Assembly: GCA_036502005.1 (NCBI GenBank)
Contig: DASXZH010000002.1
Coordinates: 130,928 to 194,927 of the forward strand
DNA length: 64,000 nt
Origin: DASXZH01 sp036502005
GTDB taxonomy: Bacteria > Armatimonadota > Fimbriimonadia > Fimbriimonadales > Fimbriimonadaceae
Reading direction: 5' to 3'
Below the pieces are notes generated by a model. The model was not told the origin of the DNA. It saw only the letters and a list, made by a program, of their open reading frames with translations, and searched no databases. Shown here piece by piece: positions 36,209-44,476 of this stretch. The first letter of the stretch is position 1, and every line of letters starts with the position of its first letter. Position numbers and translations under genes: made by a program.

Positions 36209-36977
36209 GGCGTTTCTTGGCGGCTTCTACACTGGCCCGGAGCGCTTCCATAAGGTCGGTCACCTTGGTCGCTTCTGGGGTTGGAGCAGTTACAATCTGC
36301 TTTCCTTCCAGCTTGCCTTCAATGACCTGCATAAGCGCTTCGCGGTAGGTGTCTTTATATTCTTTGGCATCGAATGTGCCCGCCAGCAAGTCCACCAATG
36401 CTTCGGCCATTTTTTCTTCCTGCTCCGTGATTTTCACTTCGGGAAGCTCTTTGCCGAGTTCGACTCTAAGTTCGTCGGCGAAATATAGGGTTTCCAGCAT
36501 GAGATTTCCGCCCTCGGGCCGAAGCGAGCAAAGCTGCTCTTTTTTGCGAATGGTGATCCTGGCCACGGCCACCATTTCTTTCGATTTCAGCGCATGCATG
36601 AATAAGGCGTAAGGCTTCTTGGCCGCTTCTTCGGGCTCCAACACATAGGAAGAATCGTAATAAACGGGGTCGATTTCCTTGGATTTTACGAAGCTGGTGA
36701 CTTCAACGGTGTGTTTGCTCGGAATGGGAAGGCTCTCAAAATCCTCATCGGTCAGTTCCACATATTGGCCCTTCGTGTACTCGTAGCCTTTGATCACCTC
36801 GTCGGCGGGGACTTCGTATTTATCGACCGGGCACCAGCGGATCCTCTTTAAGCGGCCGTGACATTTCGTGTGAAGCTCGTTAAAGGCAATATCCTTTGAG
36901 CTTGTGGCCGGATAAAGCCGCACCGGGATGCTTACCAAGCCAAAACTAACTACGCCGTTCCAAATCGATCTTGCCAT
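36198..36977 (-). CDS. ku: Ku protein of bacterial NHEJ
   Basis: 259 residues, typical bacterial Ku length. The N-terminal beta-barrel opens with MARSIWNGVVSFGLVSIPVRLYPA; further signatures are FNELH..CHGRLKR, CPVDKYEV, and the KGYEYTKGQYVELTDEDFESL block. The C-terminus ends Lys/Arg-rich (AAKKRRAS), the LigD- or DNA-contacting tail. A homodimeric ring that binds DNA ends and recruits LigD. First gene of the cluster; the GT41 gene starts inside its last codons. Confidence 0.96.
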   Translation of the reverse strand: MARSIWNGVVSFGLVSIPVRLYPATSSKDIAFNELHTKCHGRLKRIRWCPVDKYEVPADEVIKGYEYTKGQYVELTDEDFESLPIPSKHTVEVTSFVKSKEIDPVYYDSSYVLEPEEAAKKPYALFMHALKSKEMVAVARITIRKKEQLCSLRPEGGNLMLETLYFADELRVELGKELPEVKITEQEEKMAEALVDLLAGTFDAKEYKDTYREALMQVIEGKLEGKQIVTAPTPEATKVTDLMEALRASVEAAKKRRAS

Positions 36978-37247
36978 GGGGTGTCCTACGCTTGAGCCAA
37001 GCTCGCACGCTTATTCAATATTATCATGTTGGTTCATCCGAACCGTGTCGTGGCCAATGTGACGTCTCGACAAGTGAAGCAGTTGTGTCAGGTTTTGGTG
37101 GACAAAACTGGTTCAAACCACGTTTCTTTGCAAAAAATATCAAGGGGGCCTTTTAGTTCTGCTGTTTAGGTGGCCTTTCTGATTTTCATTGGCTAGAGTA
37201 AGACGGACACCTGGGCGTTCATGTAAAAAGAAAATGGAAATTCTTGG

Positions 37248-37736
37248 TCAGGAGCTCTGCCGATTCAGAAAAAGAACGAACGCGAGAATGGCGAGAATGA
37301 CCCAAGCGGCCATAAAAATGTAGGCCGCCGCTTGGGCGAACCATAGATCGCGACGCCGTACACCCTTCATTTCTTCGCGGCTAAAGGTCTGATATATCTC
37401 AAGCTCCGGATGATCGATGAGGAGTTGGTCCTGGCGATCATGCCATCGCGCGATGATATTGCTGGCGTCTATGATGCCAGGCGTTGCGCGGGCGGAGAGC
37501 AAGAAACCGACCAGGCTGAGAGTCATCGAAACGTAGAACCGGAAACCGAATCCCCACCGGTCGGCTTGGTGATTATTGGCTACTGCGTAGGCGGAAATGA
37601 GGAACGACTGGGAGGTGATGTAGGAGCTGATGCGACTCCCCAATACGCTTTGCTCGTGCTTGACTTCGTCGCGCATGAGTCGAAACGCCTGAACCCAAGG
37701 GGAGCTTGTATCGGGAGGAGCGGGTGAGTCTGGCAT
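37248..37736 (-). CDS. Small membrane protein, unknown
   Basis: 162 residues. Pro-rich N-terminus, a helical segment with SYITSQSFLISAYAVANN, then hydrophobic spans at about 65-85 (FRFYVSMTLSLVGFLLSA) and 135-158 (AAYIFMAAWVILAILAFVLFL). The general layout resembles the RipA-type small octameric membrane proteins, but I see no decisive motif. Stands alone on the minus strand; the 270 nt before ku hold only a GGCC-rich hairpin (GGGGGCCTTTT / AGGTGGCCTTT) near 37143-37175. Confidence 0.65.
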   Translation of the reverse strand: MPDSPAPPDTSSPWVQAFRLMRDEVKHEQSVLGSRISSYITSQSFLISAYAVANNHQADRWGFGFRFYVSMTLSLVGFLLSARATPGIIDASNIIARWHDRQDQLLIDHPELEIYQTFSREEMKGVRRRDLWFAQAAAYIFMAAWVILAILAFVLFLNRQSS

Positions 37737-38041
37737 CGGTGGATCACTAAGATACTAATCTGCGGCATTTTGCGCGCAGATTAGGTTCAAAATAATTTGA
37801 AAATTTCTAAACGAAACAGGAATTGAGTTTTTGGAAACCGTTCCGTTGTTTCGTCCAATGAGTCAGACGAAGAAGTCGATTTTAAAGGTTTTTTAAAGGG
37901 TGTGGGACTTCACGAAGAGCGCGATTTTAAGTGGCCGCCTGCGGGCTGAGAGGGGATTCGATTCGGCAGAACGCAGCTGTGCCAAAGCGAGAACAGGCAG
38001 GGTGGTGCCATGAAGGGCCAAAATGTCGAAGGAGGCCGCCT
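37737..38041. other. Divergent 305-nt intergenic region
   Basis: A/T-rich relative to neighbours. An imperfect inverted repeat ACGAAACAGGAA / TTCCGTTGTTTCGT spans about 37812-37854. Probably carries the promoters of the two flanking small membrane-protein genes; no clear -10/-35 pair stands out. Confidence 0.4.
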
Positions 38042-38317
38042 TTGTCAGATAGAATCGTGAGGTTATTGATGGGTCTGGTGATCATTGGGGCGGCTTCAGG
38101 TGCTTTGTGGATCGGAATAAACACTGTTATTACGCACCACTTTCAGAGGGTATATGGCGATATCAATGGAAGTAGAGCCCTGATATATGCCTTGCCACCT
38201 CTTGTACTTGGCACTGGGGGCTTGGTCGTCGGTATTGCGGCTGCTTTCTTCAACAATAAAGCCTTCAACAGATTCTTCGACTTTCTGATCAAGATCATGG
38301 GTGGCTCTCGAAAATAA
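38042..38317 (+). CDS. Small two-helix membrane protein, unknown
   Basis: 91 residues starting at TTG 38042. GGAGG at 38031-38035 with 6-nt spacing decides this start; the frame is open upstream to 37931 but that part is basic, Cys-rich and implausible. Two transmembrane helices (LLMGLVIIGAASGALWIGI; IYALPPLVLGTGGLVVGIAAAFF) and a short basic tail. No family recognised. Confidence 0.65.
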   Translation: MSDRIVRLLMGLVIIGAASGALWIGINTVITHHFQRVYGDINGSRALIYALPPLVLGTGGLVVGIAAAFFNNKAFNRFFDFLIKIMGGSRK

Positions 38318-38375
38318 GACGATCACCAGGCCTGTACCACCTAGTTCCATAGGGGTAGTGTCTCACTAAATAGTC

Positions 38376-38849
38376 TTACGCCTTCGAAATCTCGCTCACG
38401 ACCGCCGCCATCTCGATCGCGGCCGAGGCCGCTTCGCGGCCCTTGTTCCCGTGCTTTAGCCCTGCCCGGTCCAGTGCCTGTTCCTGGTTATCCGGAGTCA
38501 AAACACCCCATGCAATAGGCACGCCGGTTTCAACCTGTAAACCCATAAGCGCACCGCCAACATCGGAGCCTAAAAGCTTCGCGTGAGGGGTTTGTCCTTG
38601 CAAAATGCAGCCTAAAGCCACAATCGCATCCGGCCGTTTCTTATCTCGCGACAATAACGCTCGGGCGGCAACGGGAATTTCCCAGGTGCCTGGGACATGG
38701 ATGACTTCCACGTCCGGATCGCCATGTCGCTTGAATAGCTCCAAAGCGCCTTCCAAAAGCTCCTTTGTTACAAGCTCATTCCAACGGCTAACAATAACGG
38801 CAAAACGCTTGCCTTTGCCATCCATTTGCCCTTCTAAGGATTTCACCAC
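38376..38849 (-). CDS. ribH: 6,7-dimethyl-8-ribityllumazine synthase
   Basis: 157 residues. Signatures: RFAVIVSRWNELVTKELLEGAL, the VPGTWEIPVAAR substrate loop, AIVALGCILQGQTPHAKLL (usually GxVIRGxTxHF, here IL Q instead of VI R), and GVLTPDNQEQALDRAG, GNKGREAASAAIEM. Condenses 5-amino-6-ribitylamino-uracil with 3,4-dihydroxybutanone phosphate in riboflavin synthesis. It stands alone; no other rib genes nearby and no FMN riboswitch recognisable in the 21-nt gap upstream. Probably transcribed with tmk and the LolA-like gene. Confidence 0.93.
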   Translation of the reverse strand: MVKSLEGQMDGKGKRFAVIVSRWNELVTKELLEGALELFKRHGDPDVEVIHVPGTWEIPVAARALLSRDKKRPDAIVALGCILQGQTPHAKLLGSDVGGALMGLQVETGVPIAWGVLTPDNQEQALDRAGLKHGNKGREAASAAIEMAAVVSEISKA

Positions 38850-38870
38850 TAAAAACTATTATTGCCGCTT

Positions 38871-39932
38871 TTAGGAAGAAGCACCTGGTTTAAGCGAATC
38901 CAGCACATCTTTTTCAAAGGCGGTAGCCCCGTCAGGATCAAATCCGGACCAGATCTTCATTATTTTGCCGTCTTTGCCTACGAGGAAGAACATGGGTGTG
39001 CCAAAAAGATTCATGGCTCTGGGCATCTTTCCGGAGGCATCGTAAAAAATGGGATAGCTGCCCAAACCGGAAGGAACCGATTTCGATTTAGAAATACTGG
39101 CCACGGCAACGTTTACCGAACCTGTTTTGCTAATGCTCGCCACGGTGGGAGCGCTTTTAGAGCTGGGGACGCAGCCCTCTTCAGTAATCACAACGAGGGT
39201 GGGTTTTGCGCTGAAAAGTCCTTCAAGGGAGGAGGAGCCAGCGGCCGTCCAGCCTTTGGTCGGAAAGGGCTGTCCGATACGCGTTGGATATTCTGCGACA
39301 GGCACTGAATATTCAACATAGCCTAGCGGAGGGTTGTTCGCAAAGAGCGCATCAGGCACGGCATCGTTGATCTTGAGGTTCTTTATATCTGCTTGGACTT
39401 TCGCGCCTTTGCCGTGGGTCACAACATATCGAATCGGCCTGCCATCAGCCGCGATGTAAAGGTCGGCGAGCGCCTTTCTAGACTGACCCTCTATTTCGTC
39501 TGTTTCCACTCCATCGATCGTTGATTTCCCAACATATCGAACCCGAACGACCCCATCGGAACCTAAAGTGCCATCCATCAAAAAGCCCGGAGTAAATAGG
39601 TTTGGCGCTCCGGAGACCATTGAAAAAGGATATGAGAAGTGCCATTGGTCGTCATCGTCGTAAATCTTGGTCAGGTTATTCGCATCCCAAGATCCGTGGG
39701 GCGTTCCTACAAACTTGTAATCGATACCGTCCCACACAAAAGAAAAATAGAGCTTATCGGAACGGACGAGTACAAACTTTGCTTCGCCAGGCTTGGCTTC
39801 GACTGAAGATGTCAACACAAAATCTGCTGAAAGAGTGTGAGCGGCGCCCACATACTTCGTGAGCCGTCCCAAGACCGCATTCGGATCGGGGTTCTGTGTT
39901 GCAACGAGAAGTGAGATTACGAGTGGGATCAT
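38871..39932 (-). CDS. LolA-like domain fused to a degenerate thioredoxin-fold domain
   Basis: 353 residues. Short N-terminal signal (IPLVISLLVATQ). Residues 20-220 look like the LolA/DUF2092 beta half-barrel (LSADFVLTSS, VDGVETDEIEGQS-like), and 225-353 like a TlpA-type domain (IGQPFPTKGW, TLVVITEEGCVPSSKS, NLFGTPMFFLVGKDGKI). Where TlpA has CxxC, this protein has CVPS, so only one redox Cys (near 254) remains. Probably periplasmic, binding a lipid or hydrophobic ligand; function inferred only. Overlaps tmk by 4 nt (ATGA). Confidence 0.75.
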   Translation of the reverse strand: MIPLVISLLVATQNPDPNAVLGRLTKYVGAAHTLSADFVLTSSVEAKPGEAKFVLVRSDKLYFSFVWDGIDYKFVGTPHGSWDANNLTKIYDDDDQWHFSYPFSMVSGAPNLFTPGFLMDGTLGSDGVVRVRYVGKSTIDGVETDEIEGQSRKALADLYIAADGRPIRYVVTHGKGAKVQADIKNLKINDAVPDALFANNPPLGYVEYSVPVAEYPTRIGQPFPTKGWTAAGSSSLEGLFSAKPTLVVITEEGCVPSSKSAPTVASISKTGSVNVAVASISKSKSVPSGLGSYPIFYDASGKMPRAMNLFGTPMFFLVGKDGKIMKIWSGFDPDGATAFEKDVLDSLKPGASS

Positions 39933-40531
39933 ATTTTTGCCTGCATTTCTCCTACGGCCTTTTGAGCGAGAAGTGTTACGTTATCTAAATCGAGCGAACC
40001 ATCGATTATCGCCCATCTTTCGGGGTCGAGCTTGGATTCGGCTAAAAACCCTTCCCGCACTTTTTTGTGAAAGTCAAGAGGTTCAGCATCAAGACGGTCC
40101 TTATGCTTGATTCGTGCTAAGCCTAAGCTTGGTTCTATGTCTACAAGCAAGGTTAGGTCTGGCTTTAAGTTGCCGGTCGCAAAGTTGTTCCAGTTTCTTA
40201 AAGTCTCCAGGTCTAGCCCGCGGCCGTAGCCCTGATACGCCATTGTGGAGTCTACGTAGCGGTCGCAAATCACTATGTGACCGCTTGCCAACGCGGGCCG
40301 GATCACTTCGGAGACGTGCTGCGCCCGGTCCGCGAGGAAAAGAAAAAGCTCTGCTTTAGGATCAAGCGCGCCCCCCTCTAATAGGATGTTTCGTATTTTC
40401 GGGCCGAGCGAGCCATCGCCAGGCTCCCTGGTTGTGACCACCAGATGGCCCGCGTCGATTAAGCTTTGCGCGAGTCGATGCATGACAGTCGACTTCCCCG
40501 CGCCCTCTGGCCCCTCCAGCGTAACGAACAT
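39929..40531 (-). CDS. tmk: Thymidylate kinase
   Basis: 200 residues. P-loop GPEGAGKST at residues 7-15, the DR(Y/F/H) motif in ICDRYVDSTMAYQGYGRGLD, TREPGDGSLGPKIR, and a LID region around LARIKHKDRLDAEPLDFHKKVREGFL. Phosphorylates dTMP to dTDP. The start lies 41 nt from the divergent pepF gene. The stop is coupled to the LolA-like gene. Confidence 0.95.
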   Translation of the reverse strand: MFVTLEGPEGAGKSTVMHRLAQSLIDAGHLVVTTREPGDGSLGPKIRNILLEGGALDPKAELFLFLADRAQHVSEVIRPALASGHIVICDRYVDSTMAYQGYGRGLDLETLRNWNNFATGNLKPDLTLLVDIEPSLGLARIKHKDRLDAEPLDFHKKVREGFLAESKLDPERWAIIDGSLDLDNVTLLAQKAVGEMQAKI

Positions 40532-40572
40532 TATTCACATCGTACCGGGTTGTCTCGCGTAAACTTGCGCAA

Positions 40573-42390
40573 ATGAGCAGCGCCGTTCAAATCCCTCCCC
40601 CAACCGTTCGTTGGGATCTTTCCACCCTTTTTTCCTCACCCGAGGACCCGAAAATCGAAGAGACTTGGAAAAGATCCAAGCAAAGGGCGGAAGCATTTGC
40701 GGAGAAGTATCGCGGCAAAATCAACACTGACGTCGATGCCGTAACCCTGAACACGGCCATCACCGAACTCGAAGACCTGGTGATGGACTGCACCAAGCCG
40801 GCCAACTACGCACAACTCGCCTTTGTAACGGACACCAACAACCCCTCAATGGGCGCGTTCCTTCAGAAACAGCTTGAGAAGAGCACAGAACTTAGCGTTC
40901 TCCTCATGTTTTTCGAACTGGAGATCCAGGAGCTAAGCGCAGAAAAAGTTGACCAGCTCTTAGCCGATCCCAAGCTCAGCAACTATCGCCACTACATTGA
41001 GGTTACGAGGAGTTTTAGCCCGTACCGGCTATCTGAAGCCGAAGAAATCATCCTCGAAGAAACCGCCAACACCGGCTCTCGTGCCTGGGTCCGCCTGTTT
41101 GAAGAGATCACTGCAAACCAGGTTTACAAGTTCAAAGTGCCCGGCACTGACGAAGTGGAAGATTTGAACCAAGAGCAAGTTCTATCCAAGCTCCGTTCCC
41201 CGGACCGTGCGGAAAGGTTAGCAGGAGCGGATGCCTTTAGCGCCGGTATTCAGGAATCTAAAAAGGTGGTTATCTTCATTTATAACACCATGCTCCAGGA
41301 CAAGAGCGTGGAGGATCGCCTGCGAAAGATGCGCTACGCGGAGCACTCGCGCCACCTATCCAACGAGCTTAAACGTGAAACCGTCGATCTCGTGACCGGC
41401 ATGTGCCAGGACAACTACAGCCTGGTCGAACGTTTTTACAACGTAAAACGCGAGATCCTGGGGCTTGATGAACTCACCCACGTGGACCGCTACGCTCCCC
41501 TTTTCCCGGCCGAAGAGCCGGTGGACTATGATCGAGGCCGAAACATTGTTTTGGAAGCCTTCGGTGGATTCAATCCAACCATGCGGGACCGCGCAGACGA
41601 GTTCTTCCAAAAAAGCTGGATCGACGCCGAGCCGAGGCCCGGCAAGCAGGGAGGCGCTTTCTGTTCCTATGTCACGCCGGACACCCACCCCTTTGTGCTC
41701 GTTAACTATCTGAACAAAATCGACGACGTGATGACCCTCGCCCACGAGCTTGGCCACGGAGTTCACGCCTCGTTAAGCCGCGAACAGAGCTATTTCAACT
41801 TCCATGGCACTCTGCCGTTGGCTGAGTTAGCAAGCACTTTCGGCGAAATGTTGGTGTTTGAAAGCGTAGTTGCGGATGCAAATTTAAAAGACAAGCTGGC
41901 CCTTTACGCCGGAAAGATCGAAGGCGTGTTTGCCACAATCTTCCGCCAGGCTGCCCTCTACCAATTCGAAAAACGCGCCCACGAGGCGCGCCGTACACAT
42001 GGCGAACTCGACGCCGGGGATTTCGGCGACATTTGGCAGGAAGAGATCCAGCGCATGTTCGGCTCATCAGTAAAACTGGGCGAGCAGCACCGAGACTGGT
42101 GGAGCTACATCAGCCACTTCTTCCACACGCCGTTCTATGTTTATGCCTACTCGTTTGGAGAGTTATTGGTGCTTTCCCTTTATGAGAAAGCTAAGCACGA
42201 GGGGCCAAGCTTTGGCGACAAATACGTGACCCTGCTTAGGAAAGGCGGCTCCGAATCACCGGAGGAACTGATGGGCTCGGTCGGCATCGATCTCAACTCT
42301 CAGGAGTTTTGGCAGGGCGGCTTTGACGCCATGGAGAAGCTGGTCTCGCAGTTCGAGGGTCTTTGGGCTAAATATTCGGAGAAGGGATAA
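40573..42390 (+). CDS. pepF: Oligoendopeptidase F (M3 family)
   Basis: 605 residues, the usual size. Zinc site LAHELGHGVHASLSRE with HExxH at residues ~390-394 and downstream Glu in LAELASTFGEMLVFE. The N-terminal helical M3 region (RWDLSTLF.SPEDPKIEETW) and C-terminal HFFHTPFYVYAYSFGELLVLSLY also fit the family. Cytoplasmic peptidase trimming oligopeptides. TAAACT lies 8 nt before the ATG and there is no Shine-Dalgarno, suggesting a leaderless transcript. Followed by a 390-nt repeat region. Confidence 0.95.
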   Translation: MSSAVQIPPPTVRWDLSTLFSSPEDPKIEETWKRSKQRAEAFAEKYRGKINTDVDAVTLNTAITELEDLVMDCTKPANYAQLAFVTDTNNPSMGAFLQKQLEKSTELSVLLMFFELEIQELSAEKVDQLLADPKLSNYRHYIEVTRSFSPYRLSEAEEIILEETANTGSRAWVRLFEEITANQVYKFKVPGTDEVEDLNQEQVLSKLRSPDRAERLAGADAFSAGIQESKKVVIFIYNTMLQDKSVEDRLRKMRYAEHSRHLSNELKRETVDLVTGMCQDNYSLVERFYNVKREILGLDELTHVDRYAPLFPAEEPVDYDRGRNIVLEAFGGFNPTMRDRADEFFQKSWIDAEPRPGKQGGAFCSYVTPDTHPFVLVNYLNKIDDVMTLAHELGHGVHASLSREQSYFNFHGTLPLAELASTFGEMLVFESVVADANLKDKLALYAGKIEGVFATIFRQAALYQFEKRAHEARRTHGELDAGDFGDIWQEEIQRMFGSSVKLGEQHRDWWSYISHFFHTPFYVYAYSFGELLVLSLYEKAKHEGPSFGDKYVTLLRKGGSESPEELMGSVGIDLNSQEFWQGGFDAMEKLVSQFEGLWAKYSEKG

Positions 42391-42760
42391 GAAGTCGAAA
42401 GTCGAAAGTCGAATGTCGAAGGAGTTGACCTCAGACTCCCCCTCCCCTGCTCCCTGGGAGGGGAGGGGGTCGGGACATAGCGATCAACTTAAGGATTTCT
42501 CGGCACGCCCAAACCACAAACCTCTCCCGGAAGGAGAGGTCGGTGAGTCCGCGAACCGGGAGAGGCGCGAGCCTACCACGCGGAAATAGACCTTAAATTG
42601 ATGGCTATGGGGGTTCGGGAGGAGCGGTTCCGAAACGATTCCCCATCCTCCCCGTTTACCGCTTACTGCTTTCTAACTTCCCCGCCCGTCCTCTCATTAT
42701 CACCTATCACCTTTCACTTATCACATCGCGCCAGCGATCATCACTTATCACGTCGCTCCG
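42391..42760. repeat. Composite repeat region with heptamer arrays and a 134-bp MITE-like element
   Basis: Starts with four 7-mers (AGTCGAA x3, TGTCGAA; 42394-42421). A CCCCTCCCCTG/GGGAGGGG hairpin follows, then the MITE-like element 42476-42609, then CCCCGTTTACCGC, then reverse heptamers TATCACCTATCACCTTTCAC and ATCACTTATCACG (42696-42755). Fills the 390 nt between pepF and pyk. No gene. Confidence 0.8.
42476..42609 (+). repeat. MITE-like element, copy 1
   Basis: Terminal inverted repeats CATAGCGATCAACTTAAGG (42476-42494) and, reverse-complemented, CATAGCCATCAATTTAAGG (42591-42609), 17 of 19 identical. The centre is the palindromic element with CCTCTCCCGGAAGGAGAGG (42530 on) and GCGAACCGGGAGAGG. 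An inverted second copy lies at 44519-44646. No reading frame inside. Confidence 0.8.
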
Positions 42761-42780
42761 GCGACGTTCGCTGAGGTCAC

Positions 42781-44193
42781 ATGCAGCGTAGAACCAAGAT
42801 CGTCTGCACGCTTGGCCCCGCCGTCAACTCCGAAGAGAAGATCAAGGAGCTGATCGAAGCCGGCATGAATGTCGCCCGCATCAACTGCAGCCACGGAGAC
42901 TGGAAAGACAAAAACCAGTGGGTGGAATGGGTGCGAAAGCACAGCCCCAAGATTGGTCCCGTTGCCATCCTGGCCGACCTTCAGGGCCCCAAATTCCGCA
43001 TCGGGGACGTACAAGGCGGCGAAATAGAAGCCCACCCAGGCCAGCAACTAACGCTTGGCCCCCAAGGCGAGTGCAACGTCATCGTCAAGCAAAAAGAGAT
43101 CCTAAAAACCCTTAAAAAGAACGCCAAAATCCTTCTCGGCGATGGCGATGTTGAACTCAAAGTCCTCCACGAAGACGAGCAGGGCAGGTTCGTATGCTCC
43201 GCCATTTCAGGCGGCGCGATTAAGAGCAGGCAAGGCGTAACCGTCGTTGGCGAAAGCTTCGATTGCGAAGTGATCACCGAAAAAGACCTCGAAGACATAA
43301 AAGAAGCGGGCAAAGCGAGTGTCGATTTCATCGCCCTCAGCTATGTGCACTCCGGCGAAGACATGGACAAGCTTCGCAAGCACGTAAGCTCCCACAACGC
43401 CTACATCAAGCTCTGCGCCAAGATCGAAACCCGGGCCGCCCTCAAAAATATAGAGGAAATCGTCGAGAAATCGGACTGCATCATGGTCGCCCGAGGCGAC
43501 CTCGGCCTTCAGATGGATATCGAGGAAGTCCCCCTCGCCCAAAAGTTGATCATTCGCAAATGCCGCGAACGCGGCAAACCGGTCATCACGGCCACCCAGA
43601 TGCTGGAAAGCATGATGCACTCCCCTCGCCCCACAAGAGCCGAAGCGACAGACGTCGCCAACGCTATCCTCGATGGCACCGACGCCGTCATGCTCAGCGG
43701 CGAAACCGCCGCCGGCCAGTTCCCGCTGGAAGCGGTGCACTACATGTCTCGCATCGCCGTTAAGGCGGAAACCCTGCTCCACAGCGAACATTCCCTCACC
43801 GAGTTTCATCCCCAAAGGCACGGCAAGGTGGACCACACTGAAGCCGTCGCTCACAGCGTCGCCCAACTCGCCGGATTCTTGAAGCCAAAAGCGATTGTAA
43901 CGAGCACCACCAGCGGCAGAACCGCTGTATTGGTGAGCAAATTCCGGCCGCCCATCCCCATCTACTGCGCTGCGTGGAATAAGAAGGTCCAAACTCAAAT
44001 GGCGATGGTTTGGGGCGTTGAAGCGGTCCAGATCGACCTTCCGCGCACAACTGACGAACAAATCGCAAATGCGATCAGCGCATTTGTGAAACAAAAACGT
44101 CTTAAAGCTAACGATAGCGTTATTGTGTCGGCCGGCGTGCCCCCTGGCATCGCAGGCAACACAAACATGATCCTCGTTGAAACAGTGAAGTAA
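42781..44193 (+). CDS. pyk: Pyruvate kinase
   Basis: 470 residues. Opens RRTKIVCTLGPAVNSEEKI; NVARINCSHGD holds the nucleotide and substrate Arg/Asn/Ser; AILADLQGPKFRIG, KIETRAALKNIEEI with the essential Lys, MVARGDLGLQMDIEEVPLAQK with the Mg2+ site, and TATQMLESM follow. The C-terminal domain is of the short type without a PEP-utiliser extension. Converts phosphoenolpyruvate and ADP to pyruvate and ATP. The stop overlaps the next gene's ATG by one base. Confidence 0.97.
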   Translation: MQRRTKIVCTLGPAVNSEEKIKELIEAGMNVARINCSHGDWKDKNQWVEWVRKHSPKIGPVAILADLQGPKFRIGDVQGGEIEAHPGQQLTLGPQGECNVIVKQKEILKTLKKNAKILLGDGDVELKVLHEDEQGRFVCSAISGGAIKSRQGVTVVGESFDCEVITEKDLEDIKEAGKASVDFIALSYVHSGEDMDKLRKHVSSHNAYIKLCAKIETRAALKNIEEIVEKSDCIMVARGDLGLQMDIEEVPLAQKLIIRKCRERGKPVITATQMLESMMHSPRPTRAEATDVANAILDGTDAVMLSGETAAGQFPLEAVHYMSRIAVKAETLLHSEHSLTEFHPQRHGKVDHTEAVAHSVAQLAGFLKPKAIVTSTTSGRTAVLVSKFRPPIPIYCAAWNKKVQTQMAMVWGVEAVQIDLPRTTDEQIANAISAFVKQKRLKANDSVIVSAGVPPGIAGNTNMILVETVK

Positions 44194-44471
44194 TGAACCG
44201 AAAACTGCTGCTAAATTCCTTATTTGTCCTATCTGCGGTAGGTTTGGGCGTCGGCTTGAGCATCAAGCCTTGGAAGGTTTACCGACTGCAGCGCCAAGCT
44301 GCCGATACGGCCGTCGCCGATATGCGGACGGCCGAAAAAGACCGAGCTGAGTTAACGCGCAAAAAGGCGCAATACGATAGCGAACTGGGCAAAGAAGATC
44401 TTGCCCGCGATGAAGGCTACCGTCAGGCGAACGAAGTCCCGGTTGAGGACAAGATCGACGCAAACGACTAA
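44193..44471 (+). CDS. Small membrane-anchored protein, unknown
   Basis: 92 residues. N-terminal transmembrane or signal-anchor helix (LLLNSLFVLSAVGLGVGLSI) and a charged coiled-coil-like rest (AADTAVADMRTAEKDRAELTRKKAQYDSELGKEDLARDEGY). Its ATG overlaps the pyk stop (TAATG), so it is translationally coupled. No family recognised. The next 331 nt are repeats. Confidence 0.75.
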   Translation: MNRKLLLNSLFVLSAVGLGVGLSIKPWKVYRLQRQAADTAVADMRTAEKDRAELTRKKAQYDSELGKEDLARDEGYRQANEVPVEDKIDAND

Positions 44472-44476
44472 TTTCT

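Noticed and set aside
38850..38870. Possible FMN riboswitch before ribH
   Set aside because: Only 21 nt separate ribH from the upstream gene, far too short for an RFN element.
43207..44094. 295-codon minus-strand frame opposite pyk
   Set aside because: Lies fully within pyruvate kinase, composition rich in His/Asp/Phe as expected of an antisense shadow.
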